Origin: Anaerolineales bacterium
GTDB lineage: Bacteria > Chloroflexota > Anaerolineae > Anaerolineales > UBA6663
Assembly (NCBI GenBank): GCA_020845955.1
Contig: JADLEU010000125.1
Location: 1 to 64,000 of the forward strand
Direction: 5' to 3'
DNA length: 64,000 nt
Position numbers and translations under genes: made by a program. Under the pieces are notes generated by a model, which was given only the letters and a program-made list of their open reading frames with translations, did no database searches and was not told the DNA's origin. Of the stretch, positions 34,287-43,869 are shown piece by piece; position 1 is the stretch's first letter, and every line of letters begins with the position of its first letter.

Positions 34287-37200
34287 TCAGCGCGCGGGCA
34301 GGTCCTCTATCTGGCGGGCGCTGTCCGCCTGGCCGCCGGCGACAAGCGGCACGCTCAAGCCGTGCAGCTCGGCCCGGTTGTTGGTTTCGTTCAGTTCCAG
34401 CACCGCACCCGCGGGCGAGCTGGGGTTGCTGAAGCTGTCCACATACAGATACAGGTCGGTGGTGCCGCCGGCGAAGTAGCCGGGCCAGAGGGTGTTGGCC
34501 GCCCAATAGCTGCCGGCCGTGGAGGTCAGCGTCAGGCTCTCGCCCGGGTTGAGCGTGTCGTCCACCTTCCAGGCCAGGCCATAGCAAGGCGAGAGGCCGC
34601 ACACGCTATCCCAGGGCTGGTTGCCCTGCGACGGCGGGCTGGACGGGTTGAGGTAGAAGTCCACCCAGAAGCCATGGGCCGGCGCGGCGCCGGCATTGGT
34701 GATGGCGACGGTGATGGTAACCGGCTGGCCGGCGCCGAAGGCGGTCTGGCCGGGGCTCAGGCTGAAGCTGCCCACTAGATCTGGCACGGTGCCGTAGTTG
34801 TAGGCCACCAACGGCAGGTAGAGCGAGAAGTTCTCAGGCGGCGCCAGCACGGTGACGGTCGGGTCGTTGGCGGCGGTCGTGTCCGGGTCGTCGCTCAGCA
34901 CCGGGGCGAAGTCGCTGCCGGCGACCTGGGCCTGGTTGCTGACCTGGTTCGTCCCGACCGGGATCGGCTCGGTGATGACGACGTCGAAGGTGATGGTCAC
35001 GGCCCGGCCGGCCGGCAGGGTGCCAACATCGACCTGCACACTGCCCGCCGCGGGGGCCAGGGGGGCGACACTCGCCGGCGCCTGGCTGGCCAGGCGAGCA
35101 ACCTTGCCGCCCCGGGCCCGCCCCAGCATGGTGTTCGAGGACTGGACGCTACCCTGCGTGAAGCTGGGCGCCTGGCAGGCGCCGATGGCGACGACCGTGC
35201 CCGCGCCAATGGTCACCAACGGCGCCGGCGAGACGGTCCCCGCCACGGTGCCCAGGAACGCCTCGATCTGCGCGGTGTCGTTGGCCGCGCCACTGTAGCC
35301 CACCAGGTTGACGGTCGGGCTCGTCCCGACCAGGGTCAGATCAATGCCGGCATAGGCTGCATCACCGCTGACCTGCGTGTTGCCCAGCAGGTTGGCGCAG
35401 ATCGTAGGGCTGTCGCCCGCGAAGGCGCCCGCGCCGGCCGAGATGCCCAGTCCGGCCAGACCCAGGCCGCTAGAATCGGTGCTGAAGTCATTGCCGGTGA
35501 GCAAGAGATTGATGGCGCCCACCCCGGCCGTGGCCGTCTGCTTCGAGGCAAAGGCCCAAAAAGCGTGGTCTTGCCCGATCTGCCGGATGCTGTTGTTGCT
35601 GGCCGAGAGGGTCAGGGTGCCCGCGCCAAAGGTCTTGATCCCGACGCCATTGCCCTGGGCCGAGCCCGAGTCATCCTGGGCCACATTGCCGATGGTATTC
35701 TCGGTGAGGTAGCCTTCCAGCACGCTGTTGCTGTTGGCCTGGTCGCCCAGGAGCAGGTTGATGGCGTTCAGCGCATTGCCGGGGACGCCCGGTGCTATGC
35801 CCGACGTCCGGATATCGTTGTTCTGGATGTCGAACTGCAGGGTACGGCTCTGGCCCTGATGGGCAATGTTGATGGACGAACCGTCATCGTCGAAGGTGGA
35901 GTTCTCGATGTGGATGCGCCCGCCGCCCGACTGATCCACGCCGTTGTACTGGAAGCCGTTGCCGTAGAAGCGCAGGAACTCGCTGTCGAGGATGGTGACG
36001 CTGACGTTGGCGGTGTTAGCGGCCGAGATGCCCAAGCCATTGTTGCCGACCCCGGCAATGTTGGCGTTCTGAAACAGCGCGTTGGTCACGGTCAGGTTGA
36101 GCGTTGAGCTGCCCGCCTCGACCAGGCCGAAGACGTTCTCGCGGGCCGTGTCGAAGATTGAGTGCGAGACGGCGGCCGTGCCGGTGACATTGGTCAGGTC
36201 TACCGCCCAGACGTCGCTGCTCTCCACGCCGATGGTGGTGGCGGCATTGCGGATCTCGTTGTGGAGGATCGTCAGTCCCGCCAGCCCGCTTGCCTCCAGG
36301 CCAGAATTGTTGGCCACGCCGTTGCCGCTGCCGTTGATCAGGACATTGTCGAGGGTCAGGTTGCTCGAGTTGCTCACCCGGATCGCGTCCCGGCCGTCGT
36401 TAACGGACCCGCCGGCGGTGGATAGGGTCATATTGCGCAGGGTGACGTTGGCGGCGTTGCTGAGCAGCACCGCGGCGTCAGTGGTGGCGGCAACCGAGCC
36501 GCCGGACCCCAGCACCAACACGCTGCCGCCCAGGCCCGCCGTTGTCCGGCCGCGGGTGGTGTTGGCCGGGTCCGAGGCGCCGTCGCCGGTGACCTCAAAG
36601 CTGCCGGTAGTGTTGCTGAGTGACAGGCCGTTGGGCGCGCCGTTCGCCGCCACGCTGCGGAAGGTCTGCGCCCCGCTGGTGCCCGAGAGCGTCACCGCCG
36701 TGCCGCTGCCGGTGGCGATGGTGTTGTTCGCGCCGGCCACGTTGACCGTGCCACCGCCGATGGCAGTGAGGCCGGCGCCGCTGGTGGTGTTGAGGGCCAA
36801 GTTGCCGGTGCCGAAGTTGATCGTGGCGCCCGTATTGTTGCTGAGTGTGACCGCGGCGTTGGCGCCGGTGCTGAGCGTCTTGGCCGGGTTGTTGAAGTTG
36901 ATCGTGCCGCCATTGCTGGCCTGCACCCGCACGCCCTGGCCGGTCGCGCTGAAGGCGCCCGTCTGGAACGTGAGGGTGCCAGCGTCGTGGTCGCCGATGT
37001 CGACCAGGAAGCCGGCGTTGGCGCTCAGGCTGCCGCTGTAGGTGAGGGTAGCGGGGCTGGCGTCTAGGTTGAAGGCCGTGCCGCTCGGATTGGTGACCGA
37101 GGTGTTGGCCGAGAAGCTGAACGTGCCGGCCGAGCCACTCAGGATGTCGATGCCGGCATCGCCGCCGTTGAGCGTGGTGGCGCCATTGAAGCTGTAGGCG

Positions 37201-40200
37201 CCGTCGGCGTTGTCGAACCGCAAGCCCGTGCCGTTCGTGGCGTTGAGCGTACCGGTCTGGAAGGTGAGCGGGCCGCTGTGGCCGCCACTGACGCTGACCA
37301 GCGGAGCGTTGTTGCCCTGGGTCATGTTGCCACTGTAAGTCACCGCGGCCGTGCCGCCGTTGACGCTCACCGTGGCGCTAGTGGCGCCGGTGACAGTCCC
37401 GCTGCCCAGGTCTAGCGTCCCCGCGATGCTGCTCAGGTTCAAGCCATGCGCAGCGCCGGACGTTGTGAGGCCGCCCAGTGTGACGTTGGCGGTGCCGGCC
37501 GTCAGGCTGATGCCCCCGGCGCCGCTGTTGATGGTCAGGCTGTTAGCGGTCAGCGTGCCAATATTGTCGCCCAGCAGGGCGAAGCTGGCGGCCTCCGACG
37601 TGCCAAGCGTCAGGCCGCGCACGGTGTTGGTGCTGGCCAAGGTCACGCCGTGGCCGCCCGCATTGGTGATGGTGGGGCTGCTCGCCGCGCCCGGCAGCGT
37701 GGCACTGTTTGGCGCCACGGTGATCCCCAGGCTGGTGAGCGCCGTTCCCAGGGTCACGCCTTGCCCGAGGAGGGCCTGATTGTTCTCCAGCACCAGCCCG
37801 CCGGTGTAGTCGCCCGAACCCTGGTAGACGAAGATCACGTCGCCGGGGTCATCGGTGTCCGCGCCTTGCAGGCTGGCCAGGCTGTTGTACGGCGAGCCCA
37901 ACCGCCCATCGCCAGCGCTGGCGGTGTTGTCCACGAACCAGACCACGCCACTCACGGTGATTTCCACCGTGGCTGCAGCGCTGGCCGTAATGTTGCTGAG
38001 CGTGTAGGTGAAGGTGTCCGTGCCCTCAAAGCCGGGCGCAGACTTATAACTGAAGCTGCCATTGGCATTGACGACGACGTTGCCGCCCTGGGCGCTGGTG
38101 ATCGCGGCCGAGGTGAGCGTCGCGAAGTTGAGCGCGTCGTTGGTCAGCACGCCCGAGACCGGTACGGTGAGGGTGATGTTGCCCGTGGCGGTGTAGCTGT
38201 CGTCCACCGCGTCCGGCGGAGGCGGGTAGAGGGTGATCGAGACAGTCGCAGAGGCGCTGCCAAGCGCATTGGAAACGGTGTAGGTGAACGCATCATCCGG
38301 CGGGGAAACCACACCGGCCGGCGGGGTGTACGTGAACGCGCCACTCGCAGCCAGCATGACGCTGCCGCCGCGCGTGGTCGTCGTGGCGTAGTCGCCGAGC
38401 GTGCCGAAGTTGGTGGTGTCGTTGCCCAGCACGCCCGGCGCGGCGACGAGGAGATCCGTGTCCACCGTGGCGGTGTAGGTGTCGTCCACCGCCAGCGGCA
38501 CGCCCGGCGGGGCGACGGTGATGGTCACGGTGGCCGTGTCGCTGCCCAACGCGTTGGTCAGCGTGTAGGTGAACGAGTCGGTGGGCGGGCTGACGAAGTC
38601 GGCGGTGGGCGTGTAGACAAAGCCGCCGTCAGGCGCTAGCGTCACCGTGCCGCCTGCGCTAGTGGCGGCCTGGTAATCGGAGATGACGGCGAAGTTGAGG
38701 GTGTCGTTGTCGAGCACCCCGCTGGCGGCCGTCACCGTCAACGTCGTGTTGGCAGTCGCGCCGTAGCTGTCGTCCACGGCGTCCGGCAGCGCGGGCGGAA
38801 GCGCGGTGATGGTTACCTCGGCAGTGGCGGCGCCGATCGTGTTGGTGAGCGTATAGGTAAAGGTATCGGCCGGCGGGCTGAGGAAGTCGGTGGTGGGCGT
38901 GTAGACGAAGCTGCCGTCGGGGGCCAGCGCCACCGTGCCGCCCTGGCTGGTGGTGGCCTGGTACTCCGCAATGGCGCCGAAGTTGAGCGTGTCGTTAGCG
39001 AGTACGCCATCGACAGGTAACGTCAGGAGCGTGTTGGCGGTGACAGTGTAGCTGTCGGCGACAGCCACCGGCGGGCCAGCCGGGTTGACCGTGACCGTCA
39101 CCATGGCAGTGCTGGCGCCCAGCAAGTTGCCGAGGGTGTAGGTAAAGGTATCCACCGGCGGGCTGATGAAGTCGGTGGTGGGCGTGTAGATGAAGCCGCC
39201 ATCAGGCGCCAGGGCGACGCTGCCGCCCCGCGCCGTCAGCGCCTGGAACTCGGCGAGAGTGGCGAAGTTCTGGGTATCGTTCCCGAGCACGCCGCCGGCC
39301 GGGACCGTGAGCGGCGTGTTGACGGTGGCCGTATAGGCATTGTCCACCGCCACCGGCGGGCCGGGCGGCTCGACAATAATACTCACAGTGGCCGTATCCG
39401 CGCCGAGCACGTTGCTCAGGGTGTAGGTGAAGATGTCGGTGGGTGGGCTGACATAGTCAGTAGTGGGCGTGTAGGTGAAACTGCCGTCCAGATTGAGTGT
39501 CACCGCGCCGCCCTGCGCCGTCGTGGCGGCATAGCCGCTGATGGCGGCGAAGTTCTGGGTATCGTTCCCGAGCACGCCGCCGGCCGTGACCGTGAGCGGG
39601 GTGTTGGCGGTGGTGGTGTAGCTATCGTCCACCGCGACGGGCGGACCGGCCGGCTGCACGGTGAGGGCTACGGTCGCCATGCTGCTGCCGATGAGGTTGG
39701 TCAGCGTGTAGGTGAAGATGTCGGCCGGCGGGCTGATGTAATCGGTGGTGGGCGTGTAGACAAAGCCGCCGTCGGCGCTGAGCGCCACGCTGCCGCCCTG
39801 GCTTGTGGTGGCCTGGTAGGCGCTGATCGTGGCCGCATTGAGGGTGTCGTTGCCGAGCAGGCCCACAGCGGGCACGCTCAACGGCGTGTTGGCTGTGACG
39901 GTGTAGGCGTCGTCCACGGCTACGGGCGGGCCCGGCAGGTTGACCGTGAGGGTCACGGTCGACGTGTCGCTGCCAACGACGTTGGAGAGCGTATAGGTAA
40001 AGGTGTCCGTCGGGGGGCTGAAGAAGCCGCTGGTAGGCGTGTAGACGAAACTGCCATCCAGCGCCAGGCTGACGCTGCCGCCCTCGGCGGTGGTGGCGGC
40101 GTAGGCGGTGATGGTGCCGTCATTGGGCGTGTCGTTGTGCAAAACGCCGGCGGCAACTGGCACTACCAGCGGCGAGTCCTGCACGGTGCTATAGCCATCC

Positions 40201-40850
40201 TCCACGGCCACTGGCAGGGCATAGACGTTGACGTCTACCTGGCCGCTGTCGGTGCCGCTGCTGTTGCTGGTGGTGTAGCTAAAGCTGTCCGGGCCGGTGT
40301 AGGCGGCCGGCGGATTGTAGGTGAAGCTGCCGTCGGCGTTGAGGGTGACCGCACCGCCTTGGGCGGTGGGCGCCGAGGCCTGGGGCACGACGATGGGCGC
40401 CGGCTGACCAAAGTCGTTGGCCAGCACGCCGGTGCCCGCGCCAATTACGAGGACGGTATCTTCCGTCGCGGTGTAAGTGTCGCCAACGGCCAAGGGCGAT
40501 GCCTGTACGGCGCCGGTCAGGGTGGTATTGGCATCGAGGGTGTCGCTCAGTACTACCCCCAGCGCGTCGGTGGCGCCACTGTTGGTGACGACCACGGTGT
40601 AACGCAGGGTATCGCCGGGGTCCGGCAGCGTATCGCCGTCGACGTCGTTCACGAGCGCGTCGGTTTTGGTGGCCGTGATGGCTGGCGCGCCGGGCTGCGT
40701 GGCCGCCGGCGGCACATGGTCGGAGGGACTCGAAGCGGCCCCTGCCACCAGGGCCGCGCCAGCCGGGAAAGGTGGGCCAACGCTGAGCACGCCAACCAGC
40801 AACAAACGTAAAGCAACCCGGAACGGCCGGGTAGCCAGTGATTTCCTCAT
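34287..40850 (-). CDS. giant secreted surface protein: DUF11-like domain, nine Ig/cadherin-like repeats, beta-helix region, CARDB-like C-terminus
   Basis: Signal peptide; repeats of form VAVDDxYT.TANTPLTV...GVLGNDT.N...Y.ATT.QGGSV.L..DGSF.YTPT.D..SPP.D.FTYTL.N..G; FVDNTASAGDGRLGSPYNSLASL; VPDLVGSFSLSPGQTAFGAGQPVTITVAITNAG. Confidence 0.85.
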   Translation of the reverse strand: MRKSLATRPFRVALRLLLVGVLSVGPPFPAGAALVAGAASSPSDHVPPAATQPGAPAITATKTDALVNDVDGDTLPDPGDTLRYTVVVTNSGATDALGVVLSDTLDANTTLTGAVQASPLAVGDTYTATEDTVLVIGAGTGVLANDFGQPAPIVVPQASAPTAQGGAVTLNADGSFTYNPPAAYTGPDSFSYTTSNSSGTDSGQVDVNVYALPVAVEDGYSTVQDSPLVVPVAAGVLHNDTPNDGTITAYAATTAEGGSVSLALDGSFVYTPTSGFFSPPTDTFTYTLSNVVGSDTSTVTLTVNLPGPPVAVDDAYTVTANTPLSVPAVGLLGNDTLNAATISAYQATTSQGGSVALSADGGFVYTPTTDYISPPADIFTYTLTNLIGSSMATVALTVQPAGPPVAVDDSYTTTANTPLTVTAGGVLGNDTQNFAAISGYAATTAQGGAVTLNLDGSFTYTPTTDYVSPPTDIFTYTLSNVLGADTATVSIIVEPPGPPVAVDNAYTATVNTPLTVPAGGVLGNDTQNFATLAEFQALTARGGSVALAPDGGFIYTPTTDFISPPVDTFTYTLGNLLGASTAMVTVTVNPAGPPVAVADSYTVTANTLLTLPVDGVLANDTLNFGAIAEYQATTSQGGTVALAPDGSFVYTPTTDFLSPPADTFTYTLTNTIGAATAEVTITALPPALPDAVDDSYGATANTTLTVTAASGVLDNDTLNFAVISDYQAATSAGGTVTLAPDGGFVYTPTADFVSPPTDSFTYTLTNALGSDTATVTITVAPPGVPLAVDDTYTATVDTDLLVAAPGVLGNDTTNFGTLGDYATTTTRGGSVMLAASGAFTYTPPAGVVSPPDDAFTYTVSNALGSASATVSITLYPPPPDAVDDSYTATGNITLTVPVSGVLTNDALNFATLTSAAITSAQGGNVVVNANGSFSYKSAPGFEGTDTFTYTLSNITASAAATVEITVSGVVWFVDNTASAGDGRLGSPYNSLASLQGADTDDPGDVIFVYQGSGDYTGGLVLENNQALLGQGVTLGTALTSLGITVAPNSATLPGAASSPTITNAGGHGVTLASTNTVRGLTLGTSEAASFALLGDNIGTLTANSLTINSGAGGISLTAGTANVTLGGLTTSGAAHGLNLSSIAGTLDLGSGTVTGATSATVSVNGGTAAVTYSGNMTQGNNAPLVSVSGGHSGPLTFQTGTLNATNGTGLRFDNADGAYSFNGATTLNGGDAGIDILSGSAGTFSFSANTSVTNPSGTAFNLDASPATLTYSGSLSANAGFLVDIGDHDAGTLTFQTGAFSATGQGVRVQASNGGTINFNNPAKTLSTGANAAVTLSNNTGATINFGTGNLALNTTSGAGLTAIGGGTVNVAGANNTIATGSGTAVTLSGTSGAQTFRSVAANGAPNGLSLSNTTGSFEVTGDGASDPANTTRGRTTAGLGGSVLVLGSGGSVAATTDAAVLLSNAANVTLRNMTLSTAGGSVNDGRDAIRVSNSSNLTLDNVLINGSGNGVANNSGLEASGLAGLTILHNEIRNAATTIGVESSDVWAVDLTNVTGTAAVSHSIFDTARENVFGLVEAGSSTLNLTVTNALFQNANIAGVGNNGLGISAANTANVSVTILDSEFLRFYGNGFQYNGVDQSGGGRIHIENSTFDDDGSSINIAHQGQSRTLQFDIQNNDIRTSGIAPGVPGNALNAINLLLGDQANSNSVLEGYLTENTIGNVAQDDSGSAQGNGVGIKTFGAGTLTLSASNNSIRQIGQDHAFWAFASKQTATAGVGAINLLLTGNDFSTDSSGLGLAGLGISAGAGAFAGDSPTICANLLGNTQVSGDAAYAGIDLTLVGTSPTVNLVGYSGAANDTAQIEAFLGTVAGTVSPAPLVTIGAGTVVAIGACQAPSFTQGSVQSSNTMLGRARGGKVARLASQAPASVAPLAPAAGSVQVDVGTLPAGRAVTITFDVVITEPIPVGTNQVSNQAQVAGSDFAPVLSDDPDTTAANDPTVTVLAPPENFSLYLPLVAYNYGTVPDLVGSFSLSPGQTAFGAGQPVTITVAITNAGAAPAHGFWVDFYLNPSSPPSQGNQPWDSVCGLSPCYGLAWKVDDTLNPGESLTLTSTAGSYWAANTLWPGYFAGGTTDLYLYVDSFSNPSSPAGAVLELNETNNRAELHGLSVPLVAGGQADSARQIEDLPAR
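37950..40500 (-). repeat. nine tandem ~285-bp coding repeats (~95 aa each)
   Basis: The VAVDDxY-encoding segment recurs near 40471, 40187, 39902, 39618, 39331, 39048, 38763, 38478 and 38194, spacing 283-287 bp. Confidence 0.85.
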
Positions 40851-41116
40851 GAGACGCCCATCCCCTAACGATTTTCAAACGAGTGGCGCAATATACCACA
40901 ATTAGGACTGGAGCGCTATAGGTTAATTCAGGGAATTCGGTCCGGCATGGGGCATTCGCCGCCAGCCCTGATCACCGGCCGCATACCTGTTTCGGTCAAT
41001 GGCTTAGAAGGCACGAAACGCCGACCAGCCCGCTCTCGGTTCCAAATGCCCGCGAAGGCCCAAACCGGTCGTGTCCCCGTAACGGGTGCAACACTCTTGG
41101 AGCCGCGTATTAGCCC

Positions 41117-41491
41117 TTGTTTTTCAGGCGAATCTGCGCGCGGAAATTGCCTGTGCCCCTTATAGGGACACTATCCGAACAACCGATCAGTAGGGATATT
41201 GGCCAACTGCTGCGGCGCCCCAAAGCTTACGTCCGCGCGCGCGGCTTTGAGCCGGAGCAAATGAAGCAGACGATCGTGCAGAAGGTCCAGGCACACGGCC
41301 AGAACTCGCGCAAAAGCGTCATGGTGCTCTGCCGCCTCAGCGCACCGCGCACCTACCGATTGCTGCAAAGCCTGGAGGAGGGCAAACTTACGCGGGGATC
41401 CCGGGGTACTGGCCGCGGGGCACCTTATGTTGTCAGCCAGATCTGTCTGCCCAAAATGGCATTTGTCGCGCAAATCAGAAAAACGTATTGA
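41117..41491 (+). pseudogene. possible fragment carrying a winged-helix C-terminus (AlbA_2/ATP-binding-protein type)
   Basis: EQMKQTIVQKVQAHGQNSRKSVMVLCRLSAPRTYRLLQSLEEGKLTRGSRGTGRGAPYVV resembles a wHTH; N-terminal part not convincing. Confidence 0.35.
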
Positions 41492-41543
41492 CAATCCTTT
41501 CGTTTGAACCTATAGTTAGCTAATCAGAACGAATGTTCGCACG

Positions 41544-41807
41544 ATGCGATACTTGACCAGTCTCGGTAGAATTACCATACTCCTCGGCCGGCAACAGGCC
41601 AGTACCGGCGAGCGCTGGTCGCTGCGGCGCCTGGCGGCCGAGGCCGGCGTGCCCAAAGACCTGATCTATCGCCTGGATGCCGGCCAGGCGCGCCACGTGG
41701 ACCTGGAGGCATTGGCCCGCCTGTGTATGACGCTGCACTGCGACCTCGGCGACCTGCTGGTCTGGAAACCCGCACCCAATGGCGACGGCGATGGCGAACC
41801 CGTTTGA
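41544..41807 (+). CDS. XRE-like helix-turn-helix protein preceding Wadjet
   Basis: WSLRRLAAEAGVPKDLIYRLDAGQARHVDLEALARLCMTLHCDLGDLLVWKP; overlaps JetA ORF start. Confidence 0.85.
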   Translation: MRYLTSLGRITILLGRQQASTGERWSLRRLAAEAGVPKDLIYRLDAGQARHVDLEALARLCMTLHCDLGDLLVWKPAPNGDGDGEPV

Positions 41808-43230
41808 CATCCTACCGGCGAGCCTGTTCAACCTGTTCGGCACCCAGGGCTACACCACCCTGCAGAGACACTACATGGCGATCCTCTTGCGCCTATATGC
41901 CCTGGCCGAGTTCAACCGCCATGGCCTGACCCGAGAAACCGTGGTTGCCGAGATCGTCGAATATCTGAAAGTCGAACAGGCCGAGGCCGAGGTTGCGGCG
42001 GAAATGGCAGCCGAGAATACTCGTCCGGCCGACGGCGAGACCTCTCCTCTGACCGGTCAAAAATCTGAGCACGACTACGCCGCCTATCTTCTCCGGCGGC
42101 TGGCCGATAGCGGCTGGGTTGAGCGTGAGCAGCACGCTGACTATAGCGAAAGCGTCACCCTCCCCGACTACGCCTTTACGCTGCTGGAAGCCCTGCGCGC
42201 CATCCAGGAGCAGAAGCCGCGCGAGTTCAAAGGCCAGCTCTACACCGCCCACCAACTGATCACCAGCTCTCGTCAAAAGGATTTCTCGCCCGCCCTGGCC
42301 CTGACGCAAGCCTTCGAAAACGTGCGCCAGGTGGTGCGCGGGCTGAGCGAGCTGAACCACAACATCCGCCGCTACGTGGAGCGCGCCACGCGCGGGCGCA
42401 GCCCGGCCGAGGTGCTGCGCCTGCAATTTGAAGACTACGGCGCCAGCCTGGGTCCGGCCTATCACGCGCTGAAGACCTCGGACCACGTCTCGCGCTATCG
42501 TCGCGACATCATCGCCAAGCTTCAGTCCTGGCAGCGCAACGCCGAGTGGCTCGACCGGGCGGCGGCCGACCTGGTGGCGCAGGGCCGCTTCACCCCGTCC
42601 CAGGCCGGGCAGGAGATTGATTACGCGATCACCTTCATCGTTCGCGAGCTGGAGAGCCTTGACCCGCTGCTTGAGGAAATTGACCGGCGGCACGCCCAAT
42701 ACTTGCGCACTTCGCTGCGTCAGGTTCGCTATCAATTGGTGAGCGCCGACGGCAGTTTCAAAGAACGGCTGGCGTCCCTGGCGCAGGGCCTGGCGGCGCT
42801 GCAGGCCGAGGGCGCCGAGGCGCTGCCGGCCGCGATGCCGGCCTTCCAACACCAACCGGTGACGCTGCCCGACTCACATAGCTTTTACACGCTGCCCCGG
42901 CGGCGAGCGCCGTTCGCGCCAGCGATGATTGACGCTGGTGTTCTGTTGCCGGCCGACCTCGCCGCGCTGCGCTCGGCCGCGCTGGACGACGTGAACCAGG
43001 CGCTGACCCCGGCCAAGGTCAACCGGCAGGTGCTGGGCTTCTTCAATGGACACCGCAGGCTGCATGTGACTGAGCTGCCGGCCAGGGTACGAGACAATTT
43101 GCATTGGCTGACCACGATCATCGCCTACAGCCATCACCCCGAGGTAACCTACGGCCTAGAAGTCGTTCCCGGGGAGCCGGTGGCGATCGGCCCGTACCGG
43201 GTGCGGCCGTTTGCACTGGAGAAATTGTAG
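41779..43230 (+). CDS. jetA: Wadjet defence protein JetA (MukF/kleisin-like)
   Basis: PFDILPASLFNLFGTQGYTTLQRHYMAILLRLYALAEFNRHGLTRETVVAEIVEYL; position directly before JetB/C/D. Confidence 0.87.
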   Translation: MATAMANPFDILPASLFNLFGTQGYTTLQRHYMAILLRLYALAEFNRHGLTRETVVAEIVEYLKVEQAEAEVAAEMAAENTRPADGETSPLTGQKSEHDYAAYLLRRLADSGWVEREQHADYSESVTLPDYAFTLLEALRAIQEQKPREFKGQLYTAHQLITSSRQKDFSPALALTQAFENVRQVVRGLSELNHNIRRYVERATRGRSPAEVLRLQFEDYGASLGPAYHALKTSDHVSRYRRDIIAKLQSWQRNAEWLDRAAADLVAQGRFTPSQAGQEIDYAITFIVRELESLDPLLEEIDRRHAQYLRTSLRQVRYQLVSADGSFKERLASLAQGLAALQAEGAEALPAAMPAFQHQPVTLPDSHSFYTLPRRRAPFAPAMIDAGVLLPADLAALRSAALDDVNQALTPAKVNRQVLGFFNGHRRLHVTELPARVRDNLHWLTTIIAYSHHPEVTYGLEVVPGEPVAIGPYRVRPFALEKL

Positions 43231-43233
43231 CCA

Positions 43234-43869
43234 ATGGAAACCGACGCATGCCTGACCGCCGCCAGCCTCCCTGAGAAGGCGCGCCGTGAGTTGCCGCGCG
43301 TTGTGAATCGCTTGCTTGGGCAGACGTTCCTGCACCAAGAGGTGGAGGCCGACAAGGACGATTACTACTTTGTCCAGCGCCACCAGGCGCCGGTCGAGGC
43401 CGTGCTGGCCCTGGCAGGCTTCACGCTCGTGCACGACGAGTACCACCGCATCTTCCAGGCCCTCACGGAGCACAGCTACTGCCGCGCGCGTTACCGCCTG
43501 GACGAGAGTTTGATGATCGTCGTGCTGCGCAAGCTGTACGAAGAGCGCCTGGAGCGGCTGAGCCTGGCGAGCGACCCGGTAGTGAGCGTGGCCGAGGTGC
43601 GCGAGGAATACCGCACGATCACCGGCCGCGAGCGCGACCTGGGCGTCGTGCAGTACGAGACGCTGCTGCGCCGGCTGCGGGCCCTGGGCCTGCTCGAGAC
43701 CGTGGACGGCCGGGCGATTGACGTGCGCGACGGCGAGACCCGGCTGCGCCTGCGCGGGTCGCTGCGCCTCATCCTGCCGGTGCAGACCGCCGACGAGATG
43801 GAGGCCTGGCTGCGGCGCTACCGGCGTGCCGAGGAGCCGAGTGAACAGCCGGACGAAGGTGACGCATGA
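43234..43869 (+). CDS. jetB: Wadjet defence protein JetB (MukE-like, DUF4194)
   Basis: VNRLLGQTFLHQEVEADKDDYYFVQRHQAPVEAVLALAGFTLVHDEYHRIFQALTEHSYCRARYRLDESLMIVVLRKLYEE. Confidence 0.9.
   Translation: METDACLTAASLPEKARRELPRVVNRLLGQTFLHQEVEADKDDYYFVQRHQAPVEAVLALAGFTLVHDEYHRIFQALTEHSYCRARYRLDESLMIVVLRKLYEERLERLSLASDPVVSVAEVREEYRTITGRERDLGVVQYETLLRRLRALGLLETVDGRAIDVRDGETRLRLRGSLRLILPVQTADEMEAWLRRYRRAEEPSEQPDEGDA

Noticed and set aside
34287-40850. CRISPR array suspected from regular ~285-bp periodicity
   Set aside because: Repeat is a translated 95-aa Ig/cadherin-like unit in one long ORF; no short repeats with unique spacers.
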